Notes: generated by a model not told the origin, from the letters alone. A stretch of DNA of 64,000 nucleotides from Micromonospora sp. NBC_00389 (GCF_036059255.1 NZ_CP107947.1:6386001-6450000); one strand, 5' to 3'. Positions 8,529-16,722 are shown, counted from the first letter of the stretch. Translations and numbers: made by a program.

Positions 8529-8708
8529 CCGGGCCTACTCAAGCAGCGGCATGCACTCCGGCGCAGCGGGCGGGGCGGCAGCGGTCTCCCTGGGCCGTCC
8601 TTTGAAAGGCCTATCGAGCACGGCGCGAAGCCAACCGAGGGTCGTCACGGCCCAGAAGCTAGTCGACTCCCAGCTTTGAGCCCCAATGCGCAGCCGGCGC
8701 AGCTGACT

Positions 8709-8735
8709 GTCGGGACGCCGAATTCGAACCGACGA
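8709..8735 (-). other. tRNA 3'-end-like fragment next to repeat A
   Basis: Read on the minus strand this segment gives a T-loop-like GTTCGAATTC with a weak, wobble-containing stem. No 5' half of a tRNA is present; the sequence on that side is repeat A instead. Such duplicated tRNA 3' ends are typical of attachment sites left by integrating elements. Confidence 0.35.
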
Positions 8736-8880
8736 CCCCTTGTTACCTTCCGTAGCCATCCGGACCTTGTCATTGATTGTCAGAAATAGGCGCTGAGCTG
8801 CACAGACACGATCAAGCAGTGGTTGCTTCTTGTCACTGGTTGTCAACCTCAGCCGTGGGTTTTCGGGGGGTATACGGGGG
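8736..8880. repeat. Long direct repeat, copy A
   Basis: This ~145-base segment recurs in the same orientation at 14434-14577 with few differences, including the shared block gctgagctgcacagacacga. It holds two copies of a 17-base motif of the form cttgtcaytgrttgtca (near 8765 and 8829) and ends in a G-rich run. Repeated short motifs beside a tRNA-like end resemble integrase arm sites; that reading is inference. The 3' end of the CxxC-protein gene runs into it. Confidence 0.75.
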
Positions 8881-9358
8881 GTCCCCCCCAGAACGCGGTC
8901 AGGTCTGACCGCACCCGCTTCCTCTGCCGCCGGAGCCCTGCACGCCTCACAGTGGGCGTACTGACCGAACCTGCGGCAGCCCATCCTCCCGTCAGTTCGA
9001 CCGTCACCGAAACCCCATGCGACGGTGACCTCTCGATGCTGTCCCGCAACGATCGGTGCACGAGGCACTCGCACGACGGCTGCTGCGGTTCCGGACACCG
9101 GACAAGAGCTGCCTTCAACCGTTGAACGCCGTCAACGGCAACCGGCCACGACAAGTCCATGTCCCACGGCTCCTCCGAGGGCTGGTGGAAGCAGTCATGA
9201 TCGAAGCGCACGAGAAGGCCGGCTCCACACTCAGGGCAGACGAACAGGCTGGTCCAGCGGTAATTGACATGGTGCCCGGCGGTACCGTGCGGCCCGCCCC
9301 AGCTGCCGATACGAACAACGGTGAGCTGGCCCGCTCGGCAGACGACGCACATGCCCAT
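8849..9358 (-). CDS. Hypothetical protein with two CxxC zinc-ribbon-like knuckles
   Basis: The 169-residue frame starts at an ATG (9358) with a good AGAGGAGGG ribosome-binding site. Two cysteine pairs (CVVC near residue 4 and CPEC near residue 40) are spaced as in small zinc ribbons. They surround an aromatic, beta-rich segment. The remaining sequence is moderately basic. The last dozen codons extend into repeat A, so the C-terminus may have been rebuilt by recombination. I do not recognise a family. A metal-binding, nucleic-acid-associated role is one possibility, not a claim. Confidence 0.55.
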   Translation of the reverse strand: MGMCVVCRAGQLTVVRIGSWGGPHGTAGHHVNYRWTSLFVCPECGAGLLVRFDHDCFHQPSEEPWDMDLSWPVAVDGVQRLKAALVRCPEPQQPSCECLVHRSLRDSIERSPSHGVSVTVELTGGWAAAGSVSTPTVRRAGLRRQRKRVRSDLTAFWGGPPVYPPKTHG

Positions 9359-9670
9359 GGCTGCCCTCCTCTGCTGTCTGGCCGCAACCACACTGTAGAG
9401 ATCGACAGCAATCGTGGATGCCGTCGGCTCAGCGGCGCGGAGCGAGTCATGGACGGAGACCAGCGCATGGCCACCCGGCTGGCGCCCATGCAGGCATGCC
9501 TCGTTGTCGCCGCTACGGTCCCCGCCGCCACGGGTCAAGCCGTCAACCGGTCGAGAAGGAGGCAGGACGCCGGCTCGACCACCCACCAGACACCGGTGCC
9601 AGCAGAGGGTGGCCACCGAGATGCCGATGAAGCGCGCTCACCCAGGCGAGGCGCCTGGCGCGTGGAAGCC

Positions 9671-9880
9671 ATGCGCTGCCTGAAACGACGCCTGTCCGAC
9701 GTCGTCTACAAGCAGATGATCAAAGATGCCGCATCGGCGAGGACGGGCCCGGGAGGACATGCGGGGGCGACTCTGCAATCTAGCGCGGCTGACCCGATCC
9801 CTATGGTCAACACTTCGGAACAGTCACTTCCCGGACCCGCCGACTCCCAGCCTAGAACACCGCTCCTCGCCGTCTCTTGA
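9671..9880 (+). pseudogene. 3' fragment of an IS110-family transposase
   Basis: About 69 codons match the C-terminal tail typical of one group of IS110 transposases. They begin MRCLKRRLSDVVYKQM and continue with GPGGHAGATLQSSAA and a proline-rich end. No RuvC-like domain precedes it, and the upstream frame is unrelated sequence, so this is a decayed remnant. It differs from both intact IS110 elements in the window and is therefore a third, independent invasion. Confidence 0.7.
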
Positions 9881-10175
9881 CACAGAGGGGTGCCATGAGC
9901 GGACGTCACCCGTCCACTAATCGCGACGGGCCGAGCCGCCCGAGGTCGCCGACGTCACCGGTCGACGCCGCACACCGGGCTGTGGTCACCTCCAGGCCGT
10001 GGAAGCAAGCTAACGTGAGGTTCCCCCGCGCGGGATCGCGCCGAGACCCAGGCCGCGCAGAGACTTCACCCATCTCTGGTGCGTGCCGGTCCAGCCGCGG
10101 GAGCGGACATCGGACGAGGCGGCCGGGGCCGTGGCCATGCTCGTGCAGACTGCCGCTCCATGTCGCCCGGGGCGG

Positions 10176-10637
10176 TCAGCTCAGCGGCGGGCGCAGCCGT
10201 TCGTCGTCGAAAACGATCTCGATCAGCGGGCTGTGCTTGAGCCAGTCCTCCAGGCGCTGGCGCTGGGTGACGCGCATGCGCAAACCGGGCTCGTCCTGCA
10301 GGGCGACTACCGCAGACAGTACGCGATGGCGCACCGCGGGATCCTTGACCGGCACTGCCGTGGCCGGCAGGTCCGCCCGGACGCCGTTCTTGAGGTGGAA
10401 GGTGAAGTGCGGGTGCGCCGACAGGTTGGCGTGCCAGCTTCGGGGCACCGGCATCCCGCTGAGGTACCAGCGGCCGTCGACATGGTGGAACCAGATCTCG
10501 ATGCGCCTCGGGCGACCGGTGCGCCGGCCCAAGGTGGTGATGTCGATGGTGCGTGCCTCGCGCGGCGAGCCCGGACCGATGGCCAGAGCGCGCCTGACCG
10601 CGCCCACGTCGTAGCTTCTGTCCGCGGTGTCGGTCAT
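10176..10637 (-). CDS. Nitroreductase/quinone reductase family protein (Ddn-like, DUF385)
   Basis: The 153-residue protein has the small split-barrel plan of deazaflavin (F420)-dependent nitroreductases such as Ddn: TIDITTLGRRTGRPRRIEI, then YLSGMPVPRSWHANL and ADLPATAVPV. Members bind F420 and reduce quinones or nitro compounds, often at the membrane. The ATG at 10637 gives the conventional length; a longer frame begins 17 codons earlier. Its 5' end faces the SDR gene across about 320 bases. Confidence 0.85.
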   Translation of the reverse strand: MTDTADRSYDVGAVRRALAIGPGSPREARTIDITTLGRRTGRPRRIEIWFHHVDGRWYLSGMPVPRSWHANLSAHPHFTFHLKNGVRADLPATAVPVKDPAVRHRVLSAVVALQDEPGLRMRVTQRQRLEDWLKHSPLIEIVFDDERLRPPLS

Positions 10638-10955
10638 GGTCGGCTGCCTCACTCGTGCCTGACGGAAATGGCTTTTGGGGCAAGTCAACCGTCACGCCGG
10701 GAGGGCTGCTAGGGACATCCTGGCGGATCCTTGCACGATCCTGCCAACGCGCAGGCACAGCACGGCGACGAGCCGGGCAGTCACGCAAGGCCAACGCACC
10801 CCTGCGCGGCTGACATGGCCCTGCCCCGTCCATCCAAGAGGATTGGGCAAGAGGCGAAGAGGATCATTCTTTTCGCGGGCCCGGCGCAGCGGTCTCCTGG
10901 AAGGGACACACTCCCCACGGATTCCGACGAATCCTCACGCCCCAGGAGGCACACC
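10638..10955. promoter_or_regulatory. Divergent intergenic region between the Ddn-like and SDR genes
   Basis: This 318-base region separates two divergent starts and must contain both promoters. Plus-strand frames across it are continuations of the SDR reading frame without supporting features. I could not identify a clear palindromic operator. The SDR ribosome-binding site (caggagg) lies at 10943-10949. Confidence 0.4.
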
Positions 10956-11714
10956 ATGAAGGTAGCCGTCGTCACCGGTGCAAGCTCCGGCATCGGCCAG
11001 AGCGCCGCCCTGCAGATCGCCCGGCGCGGTACCGGCGTCATCCTGACCTACAGCTCCAACGAACAGGGCGCCAAGGACACCGTCGCGCGGATCGAGCAGC
11101 GGGGCGGCACTGCCGTGGCGCTGCACCTGGATCTCGGCGATACGGCGGGATTCACCATCTTCCGGGAGACCGTCGCCGAGGTGCTGCGCGAGACCTTCCA
11201 GCGGCACTCCTTCGACCACCTGGTCAACAACGCCGGATTCGCCGGCATGGCGATGATCGAGGACACCCGCGAGGAGGAATTCGACCGGCTCACGGACGGC
11301 CTGTTCAAGGGGCCCTTCTTCCTCACCCAGGCCCTGCTGCCGCTCCTCGCCGACGGCGGCGCCATCGTCAACCTGACCAGCAACTCCACGCTGCCCCAGG
11401 TGACCGCGCCGGGATACTCCGTCTACGCGGCCCTCAAGGGCGCCGTGGCGGTGCTCACCCGCTACATGGCCAAGGAGTTCGGTCCCCGCGGCATCCGCGT
11501 GAACTCGGTCGCACCGGGAGCCACCGTCACCCGCTTCGCCGACGACGCGTTCAGCAAGAACCCGCAGATCATCCCGGAACTGGCGAAGACCTTCACTCTC
11601 GGCCGCGTCGGCGAGCCCGACGACATCGGCATGGTCATCGCCATGTTGGTCTCCGAGGAAGGCCGGTGGATCACCGCCCAGGACATCGAAGTATCCGGAG
11701 GCCAGAACCTCTGA
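10956..11714 (+). CDS. Short-chain dehydrogenase/reductase (SDR)
   Basis: The 252-residue protein is a classical SDR. It has the TGASSGIG cofactor motif at residues 7-14, a VNNAG segment near residue 91, and the catalytic Tyr157/Lys161 pair in YAALK with an upstream serine in NLTSNS. It ends with the usual VSGGQ. Such enzymes reduce or oxidise carbonyl/alcohol groups with NAD(P)H; the substrate cannot be told. The ATG at 10956 follows a CAGGAGG site. An AraC-type regulator lies 210 bases downstream on the same strand, a common pairing with inducible SDRs. Confidence 0.93.
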   Translation: MKVAVVTGASSGIGQSAALQIARRGTGVILTYSSNEQGAKDTVARIEQRGGTAVALHLDLGDTAGFTIFRETVAEVLRETFQRHSFDHLVNNAGFAGMAMIEDTREEEFDRLTDGLFKGPFFLTQALLPLLADGGAIVNLTSNSTLPQVTAPGYSVYAALKGAVAVLTRYMAKEFGPRGIRVNSVAPGATVTRFADDAFSKNPQIIPELAKTFTLGRVGEPDDIGMVIAMLVSEEGRWITAQDIEVSGGQNL

Positions 11715-11723
11715 ACCACTCCT

Positions 11724-11751
11724 GCTGTGAGCTGTGAGCTGTGAGCTGTGA
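11724..11751. repeat. Four tandem copies of GCTGTGA
   Basis: A 7-base unit (gctgtga) is repeated four times without error directly after the SDR stop codon. Exact short tandem arrays like this can expand or contract by slippage. No function is evident. Confidence 0.8.
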
Positions 11752-11924
11752 ACCACGCCAAGCCCTTCCCGTCCACACACGCCGCCCACGGCTCACTCCG
11801 CGACGGGCCAAGACAGCCGCCCACAGGCCGCCCTGCCTGATGAGGACACCTGCGGGATCATGAATGTGTGCCCAATCCTGCCCGGCCAGCGACCCCGTGT
11901 GGAGGTTCGTGCAAAAATGGATTC

Positions 11925-12824
11925 ATGTCTGCCCTGGACGAAATGCGTGAGCTTCTTAACCGGCATGCGCGGCCCGACATGAGCACGGCGATCGACGGAA
12001 TCCAGGTATGCAAATTCACCCATCCCAATGCCTCGGCGGCCGGGATGTCCGGGACCGTGCTCGCAGTCATCGCCCAGGGCGGCAAACGCCTCGCCCTGGG
12101 CGAGCGCCTCTACGAGTATGGGCCCGGCGAGTACCTGATCGCCTCCGCCGACCTCCCCGTCACCGGCCATGTCCTGGACACCGGGCAGCCCACCCTCGGC
12201 TTCGGCATGACTCTCGCTCCCTCAGCCCTTGCTGAACTCCTCCTGGAAGCCGACCCCCGAGACCTGCCGGCCACCCCACGCACCGCATCACCCGGCATTG
12301 CCGTCTCCACGGCCTCGCCTTCACTGCTGGACGCCATCGTGCGCCTGCTGCGGCTGCTGGAGCAGCCTGCAGACCGCAAGATCCTCGCTCCCATGGTTAA
12401 GCGGGAAATCCTCTGGCATCTCCTGCGCGGCGAGCAGGGAGTCACCATCCGCCAACTCGGTCTCGCCGACAGCGGACTGGCCCACATCAACCGCGCCGTG
12501 CGTCAGATCCGGGAGAACTACGCCACCGCCTTCCGCGTGGAGGACCTGGCGGAAATCGCCGGCATGAGCGTTTCCGCGTTCCACCGCAACTTTCAGACCG
12601 TCACAGGGATGAGCCCCATCCAGTTCCAAAAACGCATCCGCCTGCAAGAAGCACGGCTCCTGCTCGCCAGCCGCCCCTCAGACATCACCGGCGTGGGCCT
12701 CAGCGTCGGCTACGACAGCCCCTCCCAGTTCAGCCGTGAATACCGCCGCATGTTCGGCGCACCGCCCAGCAAGGACACCCAACTCCGCACTCCGCCAGCA
12801 GAACTCGTCACTGCGCTGCCCTGA
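11925..12824 (+). CDS. AraC-family transcriptional regulator
   Basis: This 299-residue regulator has the AraC-type N-terminal beta-rich sensory domain, residues about 20-160, which includes LAVIAQGGKRLALGERLYEY. A C-terminal double helix-turn-helix spans about residues 195-290, with FRVEDLAEIAGMSVSAFHRNF and VGYDSPSQFSREYRRMFG. Members with this N-terminus usually activate nearby oxidoreductase genes in response to aldehydes or related compounds. The SDR immediately upstream is the obvious candidate target. The ATG at 11925 fits the family length better than upstream in-frame codons, although its ribosome-binding site (ggagg, 11901) is distant. Confidence 0.9.
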   Translation: MSALDEMRELLNRHARPDMSTAIDGIQVCKFTHPNASAAGMSGTVLAVIAQGGKRLALGERLYEYGPGEYLIASADLPVTGHVLDTGQPTLGFGMTLAPSALAELLLEADPRDLPATPRTASPGIAVSTASPSLLDAIVRLLRLLEQPADRKILAPMVKREILWHLLRGEQGVTIRQLGLADSGLAHINRAVRQIRENYATAFRVEDLAEIAGMSVSAFHRNFQTVTGMSPIQFQKRIRLQEARLLLASRPSDITGVGLSVGYDSPSQFSREYRRMFGAPPSKDTQLRTPPAELVTALP

Positions 12825-12883
12825 GCTTGACCCTGTCGGGGATCTTGGTGTCTCCCGGTGCGGGCCGCATGATCAGCGGACAT

Positions 12884-13024
12884 GCTCGGGGCTGTTTCGT
12901 TGGGACGGAAGTAGCCGGTCTCGCCCTCGACGTCACCCTTCTCGTGGGCGCCCCCGCTGCCGGGACGGTAGGAGAACGGCTCGATTCCCCAGTGCGAGCG
13001 GAACGCGGTCCAGCGGTCCGTCCT
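12884..13024 (-). pseudogene. Fragment of an IS21-family transposase (IstA-like)
   Basis: About 47 codons resemble the conserved middle of IstA transposases: a HWGIEPFSYRPG segment followed by GAHEKGDVEGETGYFR, which matches the typical GAHEKGGVEGEIGRFR block. Flanking codons on both sides are unrelated, and no IstB gene is nearby. It is an orphan remnant squeezed between the AraC regulator and the next hypothetical gene. Confidence 0.75.
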
Positions 13025-13114
13025 CCACCCGGCCCCGGCTGACGAGGGCGGCGTCGACCGCGCGTGGCCGGCGGAGCCAGACGAGGGCAATTGTCGGAGG
13101 GTAGCGTCGCCGGC

Positions 13115-13576
13115 ATGTCGCTACCTGATCTGGTGCCGATAGCGCGCGAACCGGGGTACCACACCGACATGGTAGGGCGATACGCCGAAGGCCAGTTCTA
13201 CGCGGGGATACACGGCGCGCATCGCGACAACGACCCGGAGCCGGATCCGGACCGGGAACGGATCCGCTGGTACGCCTACCTGCACCTGTTCGACGCCGAC
13301 GGCCGCCATCGCCAGTCTGACATCGCGCTCGTGGCCACCGTTCCGTATCTACGAGGTGAGCTTGGTGACCAGGCCGAGGCCCGCTTGGCTAGCCTGCTCG
13401 ATCAGCTACCTGAACGGCAGTACGGCGACATCGCCATCCAGCTGTTTCGCGTGGTCCATGACGGTGTCACGTTCGGCTTGATTGACGAGTCTGACGCTCA
13501 GCGAGGCGACTGGGTCGAGTTGTACCCAGACCGCCTCGGGTTCACCGAACCGTGGGACGGGCTCTACAGCACCTGA
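13115..13576 (+). CDS. Conserved hypothetical protein
   Basis: The 153-residue acidic protein, read from the ATG at 13115, has coding-like composition and alternating hydrophobic strands: HTDMVGRYAEGQFYAG, IRWYAYLHLFDADGRH, DIAIQLFRVVHDGVTFGLID. This suggests a compact alpha/beta domain. No signal peptide, membrane segment or catalytic motif is visible. Single-gene proteins of this style are common in actinobacteria, but I cannot name the family. A ggaggg sequence lies 13 bases upstream. Confidence 0.6.
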   Translation: MSLPDLVPIAREPGYHTDMVGRYAEGQFYAGIHGAHRDNDPEPDPDRERIRWYAYLHLFDADGRHRQSDIALVATVPYLRGELGDQAEARLASLLDQLPERQYGDIAIQLFRVVHDGVTFGLIDESDAQRGDWVELYPDRLGFTEPWDGLYST

Positions 13577-13937
13577 TCACCGATCACCGCCATCAGCGCG
13601 TCGCAGGTCAACGCCAGTCGTCCGACGCACGCTCACATAGGCATCATGGGCGTTCCATCAGAGCGAGTCGACGTTCGCTTCACGGTTGCGGCCAGGGCGG
13701 CATCGATGAAGCAGACAAGTGACCAGGTCCACTCACCTCCATGGGATCGACGACGGATCATGTGCTACGGTAGCCGAGTTGCAGTTTTGATTTCCGTAGA
13801 CGTTTTCCAGCGCCTGATGGGGCATCTGAAACCCATCCAGGCGCTTTTCGTTTTTCGTGTCGTTTCGACGCGGGTGATCAACGCGGCGGCGTAAGGGTCC
13901 GCACAGTGCGGTCTCTAACAGCCTGCGAGGAGCAGAC
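13577..13937. promoter_or_regulatory. Upstream region and long leader of the cold-shock gene
   Basis: This 361-base region has no supported gene. Its 3' half, from about 13760, is the leader of cspA. It is T-rich compared with its surroundings (cagttttgatttccgtag) and holds a strong hairpin at 13809-13845 and a smaller one (ccgca/tgcgg) at about 13900. Long structured leaders are known to control cold-shock genes in bacteria. Confidence 0.5.
13809..13855 (+). terminator. Terminator-like hairpin in the cspA leader
   Basis: agcgcctgatggg (13809-13821) pairs with cccatccaggcgct (13832-13845), with one unpaired base, and is followed by tttcgttttt. This looks like an intrinsic terminator placed about 85 bases before the cspA start. 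It could end an upstream transcript, attenuate cspA, or act as a temperature-sensitive leader structure. Confidence 0.65.
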
Positions 13938-14141
13938 ATGACTACAGGTACCGTGAAGTGGTTCAACGCCGACAAGGGCTTCGGCTTCATCAGCCCGGAC
14001 GACGGCGGCGCCGACGTCTTCGCCCACTTCTCCGCGATCTCGGCGAGCGGCTTCCGCAGCCTCGACGAGAATCAGAAGGTGGAGTTCGACATCACCCAAG
14101 GCCAGAAGGGCCCTCAGGCGGAGAACATCCGCCCGCTTTGA
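13938..14141 (+). CDS. cspA: Cold-shock protein (CspA family)
   Basis: The 67-residue protein is a complete single cold-shock domain. [15 protein letters not shown] contains RNP1, DVFAHFSAI contains RNP2, and the end is [11 protein letters not shown]. CspA proteins bind single-stranded RNA and DNA and melt secondary structure at low temperature. The ATG at 13938 follows a gaggag site. A structured T-rich leader precedes the gene and a strong intrinsic terminator follows it, so it is transcribed alone. Confidence 0.97.
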   Translation: MTTGTVKWFNADKGFGFISPDDGGADVFAHFSAISASGFRSLDENQKVEFDITQGQKGPQAENIRPL

Positions 14142-14152
14142 TCCACACTCTG

Positions 14153-14195
14153 CGAACGGCGGCCCGACTGATTCAGCGGGCCGCCGTTCGGCGTT
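14153..14195 (+). terminator. Intrinsic terminator after cspA
   Basis: cgaacggcggcccg (14153-14166) and cgggccgccgttcg (14177-14190) form a perfect 14-bp stem with a 10-base loop. A short gcgttt tail begins 11 bases after the cspA stop. Confidence 0.85.
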
Positions 14196-14433
14196 TCATG
14201 CGCTCACCACGGCATCTCAAAATCGGCTGATCGGCAGAAGTCCGGCCATCTCGGTGTATCGAGTGGGTGGCGCAAACGAGCGCCGCAGCACCGACGCTGC
14301 CTGTGGCCGAAATGGATCGGCTACTCACCCTCGCAGCTGTCTAACCAGACAGCTCAGCGGACCGAGGCGATTTGAACCCACGAGAACCTCATGTCAAGCC
14401 TCCTCCTTCAAGGCTTGTCATTGGTTGTCAAAA

Positions 14434-14577
14434 CCCCTTGTTACCAACCGTAGCCGCCCCGACCTTGTCATTGACTGTCAGAAATGGGCGCTGAGCTGCA
14501 CAGACACGATCCAGCAATGATCGCATCTTGTCACTGGTTGTCATCCGCAGGCGGGGTTTTCGGGGGGTAAACGGGGG
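14434..14577. repeat. Long direct repeat, copy B
   Basis: This segment is the second copy of the ~145-base repeat at 8736-8880, in the same orientation. A third cttgtcattggttgtca motif lies just before it (about 14413), and a further tRNA-like T-loop fragment (tttgaaccc on the plus strand, 14371) sits upstream. The neighbourhood 14191-14886 holds no supported protein gene. Confidence 0.75.
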
Positions 14578-14886
14578 CAGGCCGACAGGCCGTCGCCAGG
14601 ACCCCGCCGCACCCCACTCCCCCACCATGGGACCTAAGGTCACCGAGAAAACGACCCATCGCGACCCGCCTACCGTAGGGATGGGGGTTCGTGTCGGTGG
14701 GGCGACACGATCTATTGCCCCACCACCGGCGATGCACTTCCCAACGTCGGCAAGAGCTGGAACAGCGTAGGGTCGGCGTGCAGTGAAGGACTTCGCGCCC
14801 GCCGCGCGGGCCTTCCGTCACCTGCACGCCGCGATCAGGCGAGTACCACGCTGCACGTTCACCGACCTGCTCCAGGAGGTTCGATC

Positions 14887-15021
14887 ATGTCCAAGGACTC
14901 GACGACCAAGGCGAACGTCAAGAAGAAGGGTAAGACGATCAAGGAGAAGCAGACTGCGAAGCGCCTGAAGCGCGACGAGCAGAACGGGCATTCCTCAAAC
15001 ATCGTGTCCACCGGGCGCTGA
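14887..15021 (+). CDS. Small highly basic protein (44 residues)
   Basis: An ATG at 14887 preceded by AGGAGG seven bases upstream opens a 44-codon frame. Eleven lysines dominate it (KKKGKTIKEKQTAKRLKRDE), followed by a polar tail (NGHSSNIVSTGR). The strong ribosome-binding site and lysine-rich composition make it a credible small nucleic-acid-binding protein. It has no neighbours on its strand within 1 kb. The truncated transposase on the opposite strand ends in front of it. Function is unknown; an RNA- or ribosome-associated role is inference from charge only. Confidence 0.65.
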   Translation: MSKDSTTKANVKKKGKTIKEKQTAKRLKRDEQNGHSSNIVSTGR

Positions 15022-15176
15022 CGCCGGCAGCATCGCTCAATTGTCCGAATGCGGCGATGAAGGTGGGGGCTGACGATCGTCGGATCCCCACCTGCCGCTG
15101 CGGCCGTAGAGCTGCGGCAGGGCCGCTCGGGTGGTGCACAGGGTGACGACCGCGAAGTTTCGCCGGGTTCGGATCC

Positions 15177-15782
15177 GCCGGCGTCGGCCACGACCAGGAT
15201 CTCCAGGTCCCCGGGCCGCCACTGCCCGGCCGCGATCAGCCGCCCCACGATGTCTCGCAGCTGCCCAGCGGTGACCGTGGCCGCGTCATCACCAGGTGCC
15301 AGCCGCACCGCGTCCAGCGGCGCGGTCCACGAACTGCGGCCCGATTCCAGGGCCACGACCATCGAATACGGCCAGCCCGGGATCATGATGGTCTGATCCT
15401 TGCCGCGTCCGTAGGTGTGACACAGGATTCGCTGCGGTGAGGTGTTAGCGTCCGGCCGCAGCCAGCAGGTGATGTCGACCGCTAGGACGAGACGACCGTT
15501 AGCTGCCCGCGGCAGCGGCACCGTCGCGAGGGCGATGCGCAGCCGATCGATGTCCAGTCGCCCGCAGGTGAGGGCGTCATACAACGCCCCGTGACCGCGG
15601 CGGTGCTCACCCACCAGCGACAACTCCACCAGCGACCGGACCGGCCCGTCGGCGCACAACACCGCGTCCGTCAGGTCGAACAACGCGTCAGCCCGAGCGG
15701 TCATGCAGTCGTAGAACTCTCGCCGGAACCCCGTCAGCTCCCCGACGGCATCAACCGGACCACGGTCAGGCACACTGGTCAT
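15177..15782 (-). pseudogene. 5' fragment of an NF041680-type (IS701/IS4-like DDE) transposase
   Basis: About 200 codons match the N-terminal part of a transposase family found in actinobacteria: AVGELTGFRREFYDC, ADALFDLTDAVLCADGPV, RRGHGALYDAL, a first catalytic aspartate in LVLAVDITCWLRPD, and MIPGWPYSMVVALE. After LVVADAG the similarity stops, and the frame continues into unrelated arginine- and serine-rich sequence. The remaining half, including the later acidic residues, is missing, so the gene is inactive. Confidence 0.8.
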
Positions 15783-15786
15783 CAGA

Positions 15787-15844
15787 ACAGCCCTTGGTTA
15801 TTGATGTTCTTCCCTAGACAAGAAGATCATCGACCAAGGGCTGT
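15787..15844. repeat. Long imperfect hairpin at the 5' edge of the transposase fragment
   Basis: acagcccttggt (15787-15798) and accaagggctgt (15833-15844) are exact complements. The inner segments tgatgttctt and aagaagatca extend the pairing with one mismatch. It starts five bases outside the transposase start codon. It is probably part of the insertion-sequence end or its self-protecting hairpin, surviving after loss of the other end. Confidence 0.7.
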
Positions 15845-16062
15845 TTCCGCGATCGGTCAGGGTCCCCACAGGACCCTCGAGGGTTAAAGATCAAGTTAGG
15901 TGGGGCAATCCGTGCCAGACCCGGAACCCGCCGGGCGGTCGTCTGCGCCGGCACGCGCTTTTTTCTAGAGCGGCACCAACGACGTGCCCATCGACAGCAG
16001 CTCCGACTGCCGGTCGGTCGAGGTTCGCATCTCACCGTGACCGGTGCCTCTCCGAGGGCCAG

Positions 16063-16722
16063 CTAGTGCTCCGGTAGGCCGTCCAGCCGGACGCAGCAGG
16101 CCCCGGGGCGCGGCGCGAGCCGGGGCAGCAGGTCGGTACGTCCCGCACCGTCGATCATGCCGGCGAGGAACGCGTGGTTGAGCCCGCACACCAGGGCGGT
16201 CTGCCGGGTGGCGAGGGCGTGGAACGGGCAGTTGCGCAGCAGCACATGGTCGCTGAGCGTCTCGGGTTCGAAGCCGAGTCCGGCGAGCACGGGGATGAGG
16301 TCCTCGCCGGCGTCGCGTACCCGTGCGCCGATGTCCCGGCCGCGTTGCCGGGCATGCCGCCGCGCCGCCTCGGGGGCGTCGTGCGGGTCGTCGGCGACCG
16401 CGTCGGCGAGGATCTCGGCGATGAGCTCGTAGCGTCGCTCGGGAACGGTGATCGCCACGCCGTCGCCAGCGGCCTCGTAGACCTTCGGCGTCCGGCCGCG
16501 GCCCCGGGGCTGGTCGGCCGGCGTCTGGTAGTGGGCCCGCAGCAGGCCGGACTCGACGAGCTTGTCGAGGTGGAACGCGGCGAGGTTGCGGGACATGCCG
16601 TGCGCCTCGGCTGCCTCCTCTCGGGTGACGGGGTGATCGGCCCGGCACACGTAGTCGTACAGCGCCCGTCGGGACCGGTCGACGAGCGCGGCCATCGCGC
16701 TCCAGCGCTCCCCCGTGCTCAC
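16063..16722 (-). CDS. SufR/ArsR-like winged-helix regulator with cysteine cluster
   Basis: The 219-residue protein has an N-terminal winged helix at about residues 15-75, with PVTREEAAEAHGMSRNLAAFHLDKLVESGLL and a basic wing RGRGRTPKVYE. Its C-terminal domain contains a cysteine at NCPFH, a second in VCGLNHAF and a pair in ACCVRL. SufR-type regulators use three such cysteines to hold an iron-sulfur cluster and sense Fe-S or redox status. The spacing here is similar, so a metal- or Fe-S-sensing repressor is likely but not proven. It is divergent from the folE/ferredoxin-reductase genes, which may be its targets. Confidence 0.8.
   Translation of the reverse strand: MSTGERWSAMAALVDRSRRALYDYVCRADHPVTREEAAEAHGMSRNLAAFHLDKLVESGLLRAHYQTPADQPRGRGRTPKVYEAAGDGVAITVPERRYELIAEILADAVADDPHDAPEAARRHARQRGRDIGARVRDAGEDLIPVLAGLGFEPETLSDHVLLRNCPFHALATRQTALVCGLNHAFLAGMIDGAGRTDLLPRLAPRPGACCVRLDGLPEH

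Noticed and set aside
8640..8740. Complete tRNA gene on the minus strand
   Set aside because: Only a T-loop and weak stem are visible; no anticodon arm, D arm or acceptor pairing could be found.
9056..9670. Plus-strand frame upstream of the IS110 remnant
   Set aside because: Lies antiparallel to the CxxC protein gene, which has a good ribosome-binding site; only the last ~70 codons look like protein.
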